Under the pieces are notes generated by a model. The model saw nothing but the letters and a program-made list of their open reading frames with translations. It was not told where the DNA came from and did no database searches. 64,000 nt of DNA from an uncultured Clostridia bacterium (lineage in GTDB: Bacteria; Bacillota; Clostridia; Oscillospirales; Acutalibacteraceae), in contig CALWVF010000007.1 in the NCBI GenBank assembly GCA_944384925.1, positions 58,341-122,340 of the forward strand, in the 5' to 3' direction. Shown here piece after piece: positions 1-7,830 of this stretch (within the stretch, counting starts at the first letter, position 1; the number at the start of each line of letters is the position of its first letter). The position numbers were made by a program, and so were the translations under genes.

Positions 1-286
1 TGTTGTTCATAAAACCTGCAATATATGTTCCAATAAAAGAACCTATAACCCCTAAAATGGCCATTGGCCATGCAATAGACCAAGATATTAGCTTTTTTTT
101 AAAATATATAATAATTGATAAAATCGCCATCGGTATAAAAAATATTAAATTTATACCTTGAGCTAACTGCTGTTCTAACCCTGCAAACAAGGTAAGATAT
201 ATTATTAAAACTCCTCCACCACCTAATCCCATGGAACCAAGCATTCCCGATAAAACACCTGCTATACACGGTATAATCCAACTCAT
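1..286 (-). CDS. TauE/SafE-type membrane protein, half-size (3' end off window)
   Basis: Reading the minus strand from an ATG at 286 gives an open frame starting MSWIIPCIAGVLSGMLG and running off the left edge. It holds the glycine-rich GMLGSMGLGGGG motif and hydrophobic helices typical of one repeat of the TauE/SafE (sulfite/organosulfonate exporter) family. The ATG overlaps the TGA of the upstream half-size gene (ATGA), so the two are translationally coupled. Family members normally carry two such repeats in one chain; here each repeat is its own gene. The substrate cannot be told from sequence. Confidence 0.75.
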   Translation of the reverse strand, partial: MSWIIPCIAGVLSGMLGSMGLGGGGVLIIYLTLFAGLEQQLAQGINLIFFIPMAILSIIIYFKKKLISWSIAWPMAILGVIGSFIGTYIAGFMNN

Positions 287-633
287 TTGCATACCATCCT
301 ATATGATGCCCATATCATTAAAACACCAAATACCTTTTTTAATAATTTTTGATTAATTTTAGGTAATATCCAAGTACCAATTAATGAACCTGGTATTCCC
401 CAAAACATGTAAGGAAGTGCATCTTGAATTGTTGTACGTCCATCCATAATATAATTTAATGCACTAAAAATACAAATTGGCAGTATAATACATACAGAAG
501 TTGCATGTGCCTTTCTTTGAGATAGCCCTGAACTTGTAAGTATCGGAACAATTATCATACCACCACCAGCTCCAAGCATACCATTCAAAGCACCAGCAAA
601 TAAGCCTCCAATGTATGAATAAATCTTTTTCAA
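283..633 (-). CDS. TauE/SafE-type membrane protein, half-size, first of a pair
   Basis: A 116-aa, very hydrophobic protein with about four predicted membrane segments. It carries the family motif GMLGAGGGMIIVP near residues 19-31, a basic loop (SQRKAHATS), and the second conserved stretch GIPGSLIGTWI. Full-length TauE/SafE exporters are about 240-270 aa with two such repeats, so this is one half. Its stop codon overlaps the start of the next half-size gene at 286. The two products probably assemble as a heterodimer moving an anion such as sulfite or another sulfur compound, but the substrate is unknown. Confidence 0.8.
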   Translation of the reverse strand: MKKIYSYIGGLFAGALNGMLGAGGGMIIVPILTSSGLSQRKAHATSVCIILPICIFSALNYIMDGRTTIQDALPYMFWGIPGSLIGTWILPKINQKLLKKVFGVLMIWASYRMVCK

Positions 634-665
634 TTATTCACCTTCTATACTAGCTATTAACATAA

Positions 666-695
666 AAGGAATAGACATGAATAAATCTATTCCTT
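666..695 (-). terminator. Rho-independent terminator after spoIIQ
   Basis: A perfect 10-bp stem (AAGGAATAGA / TCTATTCCTT) with a 10-nt loop lies just downstream of the spoIIQ stop. It is flanked by A/T runs on both sides, so it may also stop transcription arriving from the other direction. Confidence 0.7.
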
Positions 696-731
696 ATTTT
701 TTAATTTTATTAATAACAACATATAGTTAAA

Positions 732-1430
732 TTACTTTGCATTTTCTAAAACTTCCATAGGATCTACCCATTGATTGTCTCTTCTTATAGATAAATGTAG
801 GTGTGGTTCATCGCAAATTTCACAAGGTACATCATTTATTGATGCTATTTCTTGACCCACTGATACACTGTCATCTTTATTAACCAATGTAGTATCACCC
901 AAACCAGAATAAAACGCTGTAAATCCTGGGTTGTGATCTATAACCATTGTCATACCCCAAGATGGATCATCATATATGTCTACAACTTTTCCATCTGTAA
1001 TAGCTTTTACCTTACTTCCCTGATCAGATAAAAAGTCGATCCCATTGTGTACTCTCCAATCTTTAAAGGTTTTAGAATATAATGGGTTAGATTCGCTATA
1101 TACCTTCAAAACTTCCTTGCTACTTGGATATACAAAAAGTGTCTCTTTTGTTTCCTTCTTTACAGTAGATTTAATTTCCTCTTTTATTTCTGGGGCAGAT
1201 TCTGAAGTATTTTCTACAATACCTGACAGTGTATTCCCTGCAGGTTTTTCTTGTGTTATATTCTCTTGTATCTCAGACATCTTATTACTGTCTTCACCTT
1301 TAACAAAATCCATAACACTATTATAGGTTGTCCACGTTGCTGCTCCTATAGCAATTAAACAAATAGATAATACAATATAGAAACTTCTTCCTTTATTAGA
1401 CGTTCCTGATTTAAATCTTGCTTTATCCAT
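732..1430 (-). CDS. spoIIQ: Stage II sporulation protein SpoIIQ-like (LytM/M23 domain)
   Basis: 232 aa. A single membrane anchor lies at about 17-35, followed by a charged linker and a C-terminal LytM (M23) domain from about 98. In Firmicutes SpoIIQ is made in the forespore and joins SpoIIIAH across the intermembrane space to form the feeding channel that keeps engulfment and late sigma activity going. The zinc ligands look complete here: H128 and D132 (HNGID) and H210/H212 (HLHLS). That resembles the catalytically competent clostridial version rather than the B. subtilis one, which lacks a ligand. A sigma-F-like promoter lies just upstream, which supports the call. A generic M23 peptidase is the alternative. 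Confidence 0.75.
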   Translation of the reverse strand: MDKARFKSGTSNKGRSFYIVLSICLIAIGAATWTTYNSVMDFVKGEDSNKMSEIQENITQEKPAGNTLSGIVENTSESAPEIKEEIKSTVKKETKETLFVYPSSKEVLKVYSESNPLYSKTFKDWRVHNGIDFLSDQGSKVKAITDGKVVDIYDDPSWGMTMVIDHNPGFTAFYSGLGDTTLVNKDDSVSVGQEIASINDVPCEICDEPHLHLSIRRDNQWVDPMEVLENAK

Positions 1431-1450
1431 ATAAGTTACACCTCCAACTA

Positions 1451-1480
1451 TATTGTTGACTAAACAAAAACAAAATATGC
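1451..1480 (-). promoter_or_regulatory. Candidate sigma-F promoter of spoIIQ
   Basis: On the minus strand GCATA (plus 1476-1480) is followed after 15 nt by GTCAACAATA (plus 1451-1460). This fits the sigma-F consensus GYWTA / GGNNANAHT except for one position in the -10 and a spacer one base shorter than usual. It lies about 20 nt upstream of the spoIIQ start, and spoIIQ is a known sigma-F target. Confidence 0.45.
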
Positions 1481-1702
1481 TGAGTTGTGTGTAATTATAT
1501 AAATTATTTTTTACTTTTAGTAGGTTTATTTGTCACTATATTTTATCAAAAATGTAAGTTTTTTAAAAAACAGTATTGATTTTTTTATTTTTTTGTATTA
1601 TATTTATTATATAAAGTTGTTTTATAACATATTTTAATTATTTTTTTGTGTTATTTAACAAATTGGATGATGTTAGCATATTTAGGAAGAAGGTGCAGTT
1701 TA

Positions 1703-2287
1703 TTGAAAAAATTAAATCCTAGTCAGGAAAAAATTTTAGCTTACCTTTTAGAACGAGCACAAAATAGCATACCTCCATCTGTTAGAGAAATTTGTAAAGC
1801 AACAGGGTTAAAATCCACCTCTACTGTTCATACTCATCTCAAAGCCTTAGAAAAACTTGGATATATATCAAGAGAATCTGGATTAAATAGAGCTATACAT
1901 ATATCTAGTAGTAAGTCTTTGCAAATACCTATTATAAATAATTTTTTACCAAATGGTGGTCTTGCATCTCCTAATAATATAGAAGGATATATTCCTTTTA
2001 ATGTTTCCTCAGATAATAAAAAAGAATTTTTCGCTTTTCACGTTTTAGATAATAGTATGAAAAATTCTTTTATACTTCCACAAGATATTATTATTGTCGA
2101 AAAAAGTTCCAAGACTTCCGACTCAGAACTTGCTGCTATAATTTATGAAAATAAATTGATTGTAAGAAAAATGGTCAAGCTCTCATCTGGTTCATATTTG
2201 TTTCCTGAAAATCCAGATTATGATAAAATTGAATTAAAAGATTGTAAAATTGTTGGTAAAGCAATTTCTTTAGTAAGAAATTTCTAG
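1703..2287 (+). CDS. lexA: LexA-like repressor with altered self-cleavage residues
   Basis: LexA is the SOS repressor; RecA filaments normally trigger its self-cleavage at Ala-Gly. I start it at TTG 1703 (194 aa) because AGGAAGAAGG lies just upstream and the protein then begins MKKLNPSQE, as LexA does. The N-terminal winged helix is canonical (PPSVREI, TSTVHTHLKALEKLGYI). The C-terminal S24 domain is recognisable (NNIEGYIPF, DNSM, ENPDY), with nucleophile Ser118. The usual Ala-Gly cleavage bond is Asn84-Gly85 here, and the catalytic Lys aligns with Arg155, with Lys next to it at 156. Cleavage may be impaired or the function altered. The stop overlaps that of convergent hemW. Confidence 0.8.
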   Translation: MKKLNPSQEKILAYLLERAQNSIPPSVREICKATGLKSTSTVHTHLKALEKLGYISRESGLNRAIHISSSKSLQIPIINNFLPNGGLASPNNIEGYIPFNVSSDNKKEFFAFHVLDNSMKNSFILPQDIIIVEKSSKTSDSELAAIIYENKLIVRKMVKLSSGSYLFPENPDYDKIELKDCKIVGKAISLVRNF

Positions 2288-3387
2288 TATATAATGTCTG
2301 ATATTAATTTATTTGACAACAAAAAACCCTGAGGGGTTAAAGATATTGAATTATCTGTAATATTAATTATATTATATTTTTGATATTTTTGAGCTTTATC
2401 ATAATATTTACTTGGAAATTCGTACCCAAATCTATTTTTAAATTCAACATAATTTATTCCATTTGAAAGCCTTAAGTTCAGCATTATATATTCTTCTTCA
2501 CTTCCTCCTTCTGCATCATGTAAAATTTTTTTGCTCTTAATATATTCATTCAAATTAGAACTGTAATAAAATCTCTTACCATTAATAAACGAGTGTGCAG
2601 ATGGCCCTAAACCTAAATATTCCTCACACTTCCAATACTTTAAATTATGTTTACTTTCTTTCCCTTGACGGGCGAAATTAGAAATCTCATACTGAATAAA
2701 TCCATGCCTTCTTAATTCATCGCATGTATACAAATATAAGGAACTTACTTCATCCTCGTCGGGTAATGTTAGTTCTTTTTTATTTTTATAATACAATGTC
2801 CCTTTTTCTATTTTTAAAATATAAGCTGATATATGATCAACTTGATTAGAAACACAAAAGTTTATTGTTTCTTTCAAACTATTTTTAGTTTGTTCACTTA
2901 TTCCTAGCATAATATCCAAAGAGATATTTTTAATACCTGAACCTCTAGCAATTCTAATAGTTTTAGTTATATCTTCAACACTATGCCTTCTTTCCAATTT
3001 TTCTAATTCTATTTTATTTATAGATTGCATCCCTATTGAAATCCTATTAACACCTATATTTATTAAGTTTTCAATTTTAAAACTATTGTAGCTTTCTGGA
3101 TTAACTTCAATAGTTATTTCACTATTATCATCTATACAAAATTTTTCTTTTAAAATACTTATAATTTTATATAGTCTTTCTGATCCTAGCAAGTTTGGCG
3201 TACCTCCACCTAAGTATAATGTGTCTGCCTTTCTTCTCAATTTATTAGACCAAAAAGCAGCATCTTTGCATATTGACTCAGTATATTTATCCATTATATC
3301 TTCATTGTTGCACAATGAGTAAAAATCACAGTATGGACACTTTTTATAACAAAATGGTATATGTACATATAATCCAATAGGTTTCAT
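2284..3387 (-). CDS. hemW: HemW-like radical SAM protein
   Basis: 367 aa. Radical-SAM cysteines are in FCYKKCPYCDF (C13, C17, C20), followed by the SAM-binding LGGGTPNLL stretch. The HNLKYW motif is characteristic of HemW, a heme-binding chaperone-like relative of oxygen-independent coproporphyrinogen oxidase (HemN). Databases often call it coproporphyrinogen III oxidase, but the short N-terminus and HNxxYW favour HemW. In many Firmicutes hemW sits near hrcA/grpE; here it is alone and convergent with lexA, the two stop codons overlapping. No other heme genes are visible. Confidence 0.85.
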   Translation of the reverse strand: MKPIGLYVHIPFCYKKCPYCDFYSLCNNEDIMDKYTESICKDAAFWSNKLRRKADTLYLGGGTPNLLGSERLYKIISILKEKFCIDDNSEITIEVNPESYNSFKIENLINIGVNRISIGMQSINKIELEKLERRHSVEDITKTIRIARGSGIKNISLDIMLGISEQTKNSLKETINFCVSNQVDHISAYILKIEKGTLYYKNKKELTLPDEDEVSSLYLYTCDELRRHGFIQYEISNFARQGKESKHNLKYWKCEEYLGLGPSAHSFINGKRFYYSSNLNEYIKSKKILHDAEGGSEEEYIMLNLRLSNGINYVEFKNRFGYEFPSKYYDKAQKYQKYNIINITDNSISLTPQGFLLSNKLISDIIY

Positions 3388-3445
3388 TATTCTATACTTC
3401 CTTTATTTAAATAAATTTTTATATTAATTATAATATCAATAAAAT

Positions 3446-3472
3446 AGCAACTCAATTTTATTTTGAGTTGCT
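3446..3472 (-). terminator. Terminator after corA
   Basis: A 9-10 bp stem (GCAACTCAA / TTGAGTTGC) with a short T/A loop begins a few nt past the corA stop and is followed on the minus strand by a T-rich tract. It separates corA from hemW. Confidence 0.65.
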
Positions 3473-3476
3473 TTAT

Positions 3477-4403
3477 TTATAAAAGATCTGTCTTTTTTAA
3501 CCACCATGCTGTTATAAGAGTTAATACTCCCATTAAAATAAATGGAACCCAAGTTTGCTCCATTCCTGGTATTCCGGGATTATTCATCCCATAAATACCT
3601 GAAATCAATGTTGGTATTGCTATTAATATAGTTATAGAAGTCAATGTCTTCATAACATTATTAAGATTATTAGATATAATAGAAGAAAATGAGTCCATTG
3701 TTCTAGACAAAATATTTAAATATACATTAGACATCTCAATAGCCTGCTTAAATTCTATTAAAACATCTTCAAGCAGTTCCTGATCTTCTTCATATAATTT
3801 TATATATCTTCCTCTCATAATTTTTTCCAGCGTTGCATTGGTAGATTTTAATGATGCCGAAAAATAAACAAGTGATTTTTCTATCTCAGAAAGTTGTATT
3901 AATTCTTTATTCCTCATAGATTTTCTTAATTCTTTTTCTACTTGATTACTAATTCTATCAATCTGATTAAGATATTGTAAATATTTAGTAGCTGTTTTTA
4001 ACATTATAAACAAGACAAACTGTGTTTTTAAATTAGTATGAACACCTCTAACAACACCTTCTGCAAATTCATTTATAATAGGATTTTCTCTTAGTGAAAC
4101 TGTTATAACGTTATCCTGAGTGATCATTACACCTAATGGAACTGTAAGATATGTAATATTTTTACCATCTTTTTCCACAATAGGCGTATCTATAGTAATA
4201 AGCGTTGTTCCCTCTTCCATATCTATATGTGAGGTTTCTTCTTCATCTAAAGATGCCCTAAAAAGTTCTGGTTCTATATTAAAGTCCTTTATCAGTGAAG
4301 TTACTTCTTCATCTTTTGGAGAAACACAATTAATCCAGCATCCTAATTCATATTTTTTAATTTCAGTTATATGACCATCAATAGTCTTGTAGTATGAAAT
4401 CAT
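3477..4403 (-). CDS. corA: CorA-family Mg2+/divalent cation channel
   Basis: 308 aa. A large N-terminal cytoplasmic alpha/beta domain is followed by a long helix and two C-terminal membrane segments. The pore signature YGMN is at 271-274, with a short periplasmic loop (NPGIPG) before the last helix. CorA proteins are homopentameric Mg2+ channels (also Co2+ and Ni2+) gated by cytoplasmic Mg2+. The ATG at 4403 has an AGGTGG about 10 nt upstream. A 25-codon open frame with its own strong SD ends 16 nt before this start and may control expression. The gene is monocistronic, with a terminator behind it. Confidence 0.9.
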   Translation of the reverse strand: MISYYKTIDGHITEIKKYELGCWINCVSPKDEEVTSLIKDFNIEPELFRASLDEEETSHIDMEEGTTLITIDTPIVEKDGKNITYLTVPLGVMITQDNVITVSLRENPIINEFAEGVVRGVHTNLKTQFVLFIMLKTATKYLQYLNQIDRISNQVEKELRKSMRNKELIQLSEIEKSLVYFSASLKSTNATLEKIMRGRYIKLYEEDQELLEDVLIEFKQAIEMSNVYLNILSRTMDSFSSIISNNLNNVMKTLTSITILIAIPTLISGIYGMNNPGIPGMEQTWVPFILMGVLTLITAWWLKKTDLL

Positions 4404-4419
4404 AAGCCTGCGACCACCT

Positions 4420-4497
4420 TTAACTCAATTTAATATAAATGATATTGTATTTAAAAAAATAATTCAAACAATAGTTATTTTTGGGTTCAGGAAACAC
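4420..4497 (-). CDS. Possible leader peptide upstream of corA
   Basis: A GTG at 4497 is preceded by TGGAGGTGG at ideal spacing and opens a 25-codon frame starting MFPEPKNNYC and ending in TAA at 4420. The stop is 16 nt upstream of the corA ATG. The start and SD are better than those of corA itself. Acidic and proline residues at positions 3-5 recall the leader peptides of some Mg2+ transporter genes (mgtL-type), where low Mg2+ destabilises ribosomes on such codons. No homology can be claimed; this rests on the SD, the position and the composition. Confidence 0.4.
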   Translation of the reverse strand: MFPEPKNNYCLNYFFKYNIIYIKLS

Positions 4498-4711
4498 AAT
4501 ACCACCTCCACTAAATGAGATTTTATACATATAAAGGTAAACAACAATAGAAATCGTCAATTAATTTTATTTTATCACAAAAATTCACCTAATTCAAGCA
4601 AATAAAACATTTGTTATATTTATTATAAAATTTTTAAAATTTAATTAGCTTTTTTCATTTGTTTATATAAATTAAAAATTAGTTATTTTATAATTATGCT
4701 CTAATAAAAAA

Positions 4712-4735
4712 TCTAAAGTAAATATTTACTTTAGA
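4712..4735 (-). terminator. Terminator after sigF
   Basis: A perfect 12+12 inverted repeat (TCTAAAGTAAAT / ATTTACTTTAGA), followed on the minus strand by TTTTTT, lies about 35 nt past the sigF stop and closes the spoIIA operon. Confidence 0.7.
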
Positions 4736-4768
4736 CTTTAATTTTTCAAACATATAAATTTGTTAAAA

Positions 4769-5422
4769 TTAAAATAAAAGGCTCTTTTTTAAATTTTTTA
4801 ATATCACCTTCTCTCTTCTAGATACTTGAACTTGAGTCATTCCTAAGCTTTTTGCTACTTGTGATTGTGTATTATTTTTAAAAAACCTTGATACTACTAT
4901 TTTTCGATCATTATAATCTAACTGTTGTAACGCCTGATATAATGCCAATCTCTCTGAAACTTGTTTATCGTGTGATTCTACAACTATATCTATTTCTTGT
5001 GTACCATCATCTTGAATTGTAAGGGAAAGAGGTAATTGTGAAGATTCTATTGCCTGTGCTATTTGTTCTGTCTCTATATGAAGAATTTCAGATAGTTCAT
5101 TTATAGTAGGTTCTCTTCCATTTTTTGCTTGAAAATTGGATTTTTCTTTATTTATTTTTAAAGATAATTCTTTTAACTTTCTACCTACTTTTACTGCCCC
5201 ACCATCACGAAAAAGCCTTCGTATCTCTCCTAGAATAACAGGAACAGCATAAGTTGATAATTTTAACCCCCTTTTTTCATCAAAACTATCTATAGCCTTG
5301 ATAAGTCCTATGCAACCAGCTTGAAAAAGATCATCATATTCTATTCCTCTCCCTTTAAATCTTTTCGCACATAAATGCACAAGACCCATATTTTCTTCTA
5401 CTACTATTTCTCTTTTATTCAT
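4769..5422 (-). CDS. sigF: Sporulation sigma factor SigF (SpoIIAC)
   Basis: 217 aa, sigma-70 family without region 1. Region 2 (DLFQAGCIGLIKAIDSFD) and the core promoter-melting segment KLSTYAVPVILGEIRR are clear. Region 3 (REPTINELSEILHI) and the region 4 helix-turn-helix (SQVAKSLGMTQVQVSRREK) follow. SigF is the first forespore-specific sigma factor; it is held by SpoIIAB until SpoIIAA releases it. The gene is third in the canonical spoIIAA-AB-AC operon and overlaps spoIIAB by a few bases, which together make the call firm. Confidence 0.95.
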   Translation of the reverse strand: MNKREIVVEENMGLVHLCAKRFKGRGIEYDDLFQAGCIGLIKAIDSFDEKRGLKLSTYAVPVILGEIRRLFRDGGAVKVGRKLKELSLKINKEKSNFQAKNGREPTINELSEILHIETEQIAQAIESSQLPLSLTIQDDGTQEIDIVVESHDKQVSERLALYQALQQLDYNDRKIVVSRFFKNNTQSQVAKSLGMTQVQVSRREKVILKNLKKSLLF

Positions 5423-5858
5423 TTCTTATAGGCCTACGAATAATATTTTTTTCCATTGTTATAGTAGTACCTTTTCCCTTTTTAGATATAACCTTGAGCT
5501 TGTCCATAAAACTTTGCATAACAGCAAACCCAAGACCTGCTCTCTCTCCACCTGCTGTTGTAAATAAAGGTTCCATAGCTTGAGCAATATCTTCTATTCC
5601 ACATCCTTTGTCTCTAATTTTTATACTCACTTTTCCATTGTCAAAAATTTTAGATGTTATGTATATTGTACCTATACCATTATTATATGCATGAACTATA
5701 CAATTAGTAACTGCCTCTGATATCGCTGTTTTTATATCTGCTAATTCATCTATAGTTGGATCAAGCTGTGCTATAAAAGATGATATAGCTCCTCTAGCAA
5801 AACTTTCATTTGATGAACGACTTAAAAAGCTCATACTCATTTCATTTATGACCTTCAT
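5415..5858 (-). CDS. spoIIAB: Anti-sigma F factor SpoIIAB
   Basis: A GHKL-fold serine kinase that binds and inhibits SigF and phosphorylates SpoIIAA. Recognisable parts are NESFARG near the start, the ATP-binding N box (SEAVTNCIVHAYNN), the G1 box (RDKGCGI) and GLGFAVMQSF. I choose ATG 5858 (147 aa) because GGAAGTG precedes it and the protein then begins MKVINEM, like other SpoIIABs. An ATG at 5876 is the alternative. It overlaps spoIIAA upstream and sigF downstream, consistent with tightly coupled translation. Confidence 0.95.
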   Translation of the reverse strand: MKVINEMSMSFLSRSSNESFARGAISSFIAQLDPTIDELADIKTAISEAVTNCIVHAYNNGIGTIYITSKIFDNGKVSIKIRDKGCGIEDIAQAMEPLFTTAGGERAGLGFAVMQSFMDKLKVISKKGKGTTITMEKNIIRRPIRNE

Positions 5859-6177
5859 AATTTTCACTTCCTTCATCTAAAACTCCAAGAGCTCCTAATC
5901 CTGATAATCTAATTATCTTGTTCATATAAGCCGATGCATTTGTAACTTTTAATTTCCCAGATAATGTTTTCATTATTTTATATCGACCCATAATAAGCCC
6001 TATTCCAGAGCTATCCATAAATTGTATTTTTGCAAAATCAAGTATTAACAATTTAGGATGCCTCATATTAACTTCAAAATCTATATTCTCCCTTATATCT
6101 TTAGCTGTATGATGATCAATTTCCCCATCTAATGAAGCAATCATTACATTATCTTGCGATATAATTTTTACTCCCAT
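5842..6177 (-). CDS. spoIIAA: Anti-anti-sigma F factor SpoIIAA
   Basis: 111 aa, STAS domain. The phosphorylatable serine is in FMDSSGIG, preceded by the conserved LLILDFAKIQ strand. Dephosphorylated SpoIIAA (by SpoIIE) binds SpoIIAB and frees SigF. It is the first gene of the operon, with GGAGGTG ahead of the ATG. A TGTCGAA match to the Spo0A box lies about 120 bp upstream. I see no convincing sigma-H promoter. Confidence 0.95.
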   Translation of the reverse strand: MGVKIISQDNVMIASLDGEIDHHTAKDIRENIDFEVNMRHPKLLILDFAKIQFMDSSGIGLIMGRYKIMKTLSGKLKVTNASAYMNKIIRLSGLGALGVLDEGSENYEGHK

Positions 6178-6295
6178 TACTTTACACCTCCAAAACTTTT
6201 AAAACTTTACTAATTAAAGCATAGGCATATAATTAATAATAAATGATAAATAATGCTAATTTAGTTGAAATATGTTTACAACCTTACAAATCTTA

Positions 6296-6302
6296 TGTCG
6301 AA
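6296..6302 (+). promoter_or_regulatory. Candidate Spo0A box upstream of spoIIA
   Basis: TGTCGAA matches the 0A-box consensus TGNCGAA. It sits right behind the folC stop and about 120 bp before spoIIAA, an operon activated by Spo0A~P in Bacillus and clostridia. A 7-mer can occur by chance. Confidence 0.35.
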
Positions 6303-6303
6303 A

Positions 6304-7587
6304 CTATAAATTATTCTTAAGTATGCTTCTAATATCTGACAATAAATATAAAGAGCCACATACAATTACAACATAATCACTATCTATAAGCATATTTATA
6401 ATATTTATAATTTTGCTCAAATCACTACCTAAACTCTCAACATCTTTGCAATACTTTTTTGAAATCTTAGCAAGCATATCAGCTGGTAATGCCCTTGCAT
6501 TTTGAGGTGTCACTGTAACAATCTTTGATAACATCGGTGCAATAGTTTTAATTGAATTATTTATATCTTTGTCCTTCAACATTCCAACAATTCCGATAAT
6601 TTTTTTATTAGGAAAATATTTTTTTAAGGATATTGACAATGATTTCATTCCATCTACATTATGAGCTCCATCTAAAATTATAATAGGATTATTTGATATA
6701 ACTTCAAATCTTGCCGGATGTACAGTATGTTTTAAACCATAAAAGACATTATTCTTTTTAATGCTAAATCCTTTAATGTTAAGAATATTTATAATACTCA
6801 ATACTGTAATCGCATTTTTAATTTGATGTTCCCCTAAAAGTGAAAGCTCAAATACTTCCCCATCATATACAAATGAAGTCTCTGATAAACTCATTTTATT
6901 AACAACTAATTTAGATAAACTTGGTACAATTAATTGATTATGTCTTTTTTCTGCAATTTGCTCAATAATATGTTTAACCGAATTAACCTGCTCTGGATAT
7001 GATATTGTTATACATCCTTCCTTTATAATTCCACACTTTTCATAAGCAATATCCTCCAAATTATTTCCCAAAATATCAGAGTGATCCATAGATATAGATG
7101 TAATAACTGATACAACAGGCTTTTCAACTACATTAGTAGCATCTAGTCGACCTCCAAGCCCTACTTCTAAAACTACTAAATCACAATTGTTATCTGCAAA
7201 CCATTTTAATGCAATCGCCGTTATTAATTCGAATTCTGTGATTATTTCTTCATTACACGCCATTTCTTGAACAAAGGGAAATATATCATTTAAAATCAAC
7301 GACATATCTCTTTTTGATATCATACAACCATTTATTTGCATCCTTTCTCTAAAGTTTGTTATATATGGTGATATAAATAAACCTGTCTTATACCCTGAAT
7401 GCGTTAAAATTGATGAAGTCATGCTACAAATTGATCCTTTCCCATTAGTTCCAGCAACATGAATAATATTTAGATTTTTCTCCGGATTTCCTATTAGATT
7501 CAAAAGTTTTTTCATTCTATTCAACCCAGGCTTTACACCAAATTTCATTAAACTATTTATTTTTTTTACTGCCTTGCTATATTCCAA
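6304..7587 (-). CDS. folC: Folylpolyglutamate/dihydrofolate synthase FolC
   Basis: 427 aa, Mur-ligase superfamily. The ATP P-loop is HVAGTNGKGSI, followed by the folate signature FISPYITNFRERMQ, EVGLGGRLDATN and ISMDHSDILG; the C-terminal ligase domain has the ILDGAHN motif. The enzyme adds glutamates to folates, and in many bacteria also L-glutamate to dihydropteroate. It is transcribed toward spoIIA with a 126-bp gap and no clear terminator between, so readthrough into spoIIA is possible. No other folate genes are visible. Confidence 0.93.
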   Translation of the reverse strand: MEYSKAVKKINSLMKFGVKPGLNRMKKLLNLIGNPEKNLNIIHVAGTNGKGSICSMTSSILTHSGYKTGLFISPYITNFRERMQINGCMISKRDMSLILNDIFPFVQEMACNEEIITEFELITAIALKWFADNNCDLVVLEVGLGGRLDATNVVEKPVVSVITSISMDHSDILGNNLEDIAYEKCGIIKEGCITISYPEQVNSVKHIIEQIAEKRHNQLIVPSLSKLVVNKMSLSETSFVYDGEVFELSLLGEHQIKNAITVLSIINILNIKGFSIKKNNVFYGLKHTVHPARFEVISNNPIIILDGAHNVDGMKSLSISLKKYFPNKKIIGIVGMLKDKDINNSIKTIAPMLSKIVTVTPQNARALPADMLAKISKKYCKDVESLGSDLSKIINIINMLIDSDYVVIVCGSLYLLSDIRSILKNNL

Positions 7588-7661
7588 ACTATAGTCCCTC
7601 CAAACAAAAATATATAAATGATTAGTTTAAGTATACACCTTTAATTATAAATTTTTAAACC

Positions 7662-7690
7662 TTGACTTTTTATAATAAGTATATTAAAAT
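7662..7690 (+). promoter_or_regulatory. Promoter of tRNA-Leu
   Basis: TTGACT (7662-7667) and TAAAAT (7685-7690), separated by 17 bp, place the start of transcription just ahead of the tRNA at 7704. Confidence 0.7.
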
Positions 7691-7703
7691 ATTAATTTGT
7701 AAC

Positions 7704-7790
7704 GCGGATATGGCGGAATTGGCAGACGCGTATGGTTCAGGTCCATATGAAAGTAATTTCATGCAGGTTCAAGTCCTGTTATCCGCACCA
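7704..7790 (+). tRNA. tRNA-Leu (anticodon CAG)
   Basis: Acceptor stem GCGGATA/TATCCGC, encoded CCA at 7788-7790, and a long class II variable arm. The anticodon loop TTCAGGT (stem TATGG/CCATA) gives CAG, reading CUG. A good promoter lies 14 bp upstream and a hairpin terminator follows directly. Confidence 0.95.
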
Positions 7791-7796
7791 GCCGAG

Positions 7797-7830
7797 AGCC
7801 TCGGCGCACACGTCGCGTTCGAGGCTTTTA
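7797..7830 (+). terminator. Terminator after tRNA-Leu
   Basis: A 7-bp stem AGCCTCG/CGAGGCT with a GC-rich 16-nt loop, followed by TTTATTTT. A diverged copy of this segment recurs near 8311. Confidence 0.65.

Noticed and set aside
99..281. 60-aa minus frame at the left edge
   Set aside because: It is out of frame with the real TauE-like half, which reads 1-286 and overlaps the previous stop.
4404..4768. M-box (Mg2+) riboswitch before corA
   Set aside because: The conserved M-box core was not recognisable; only the short leader frame stands out.
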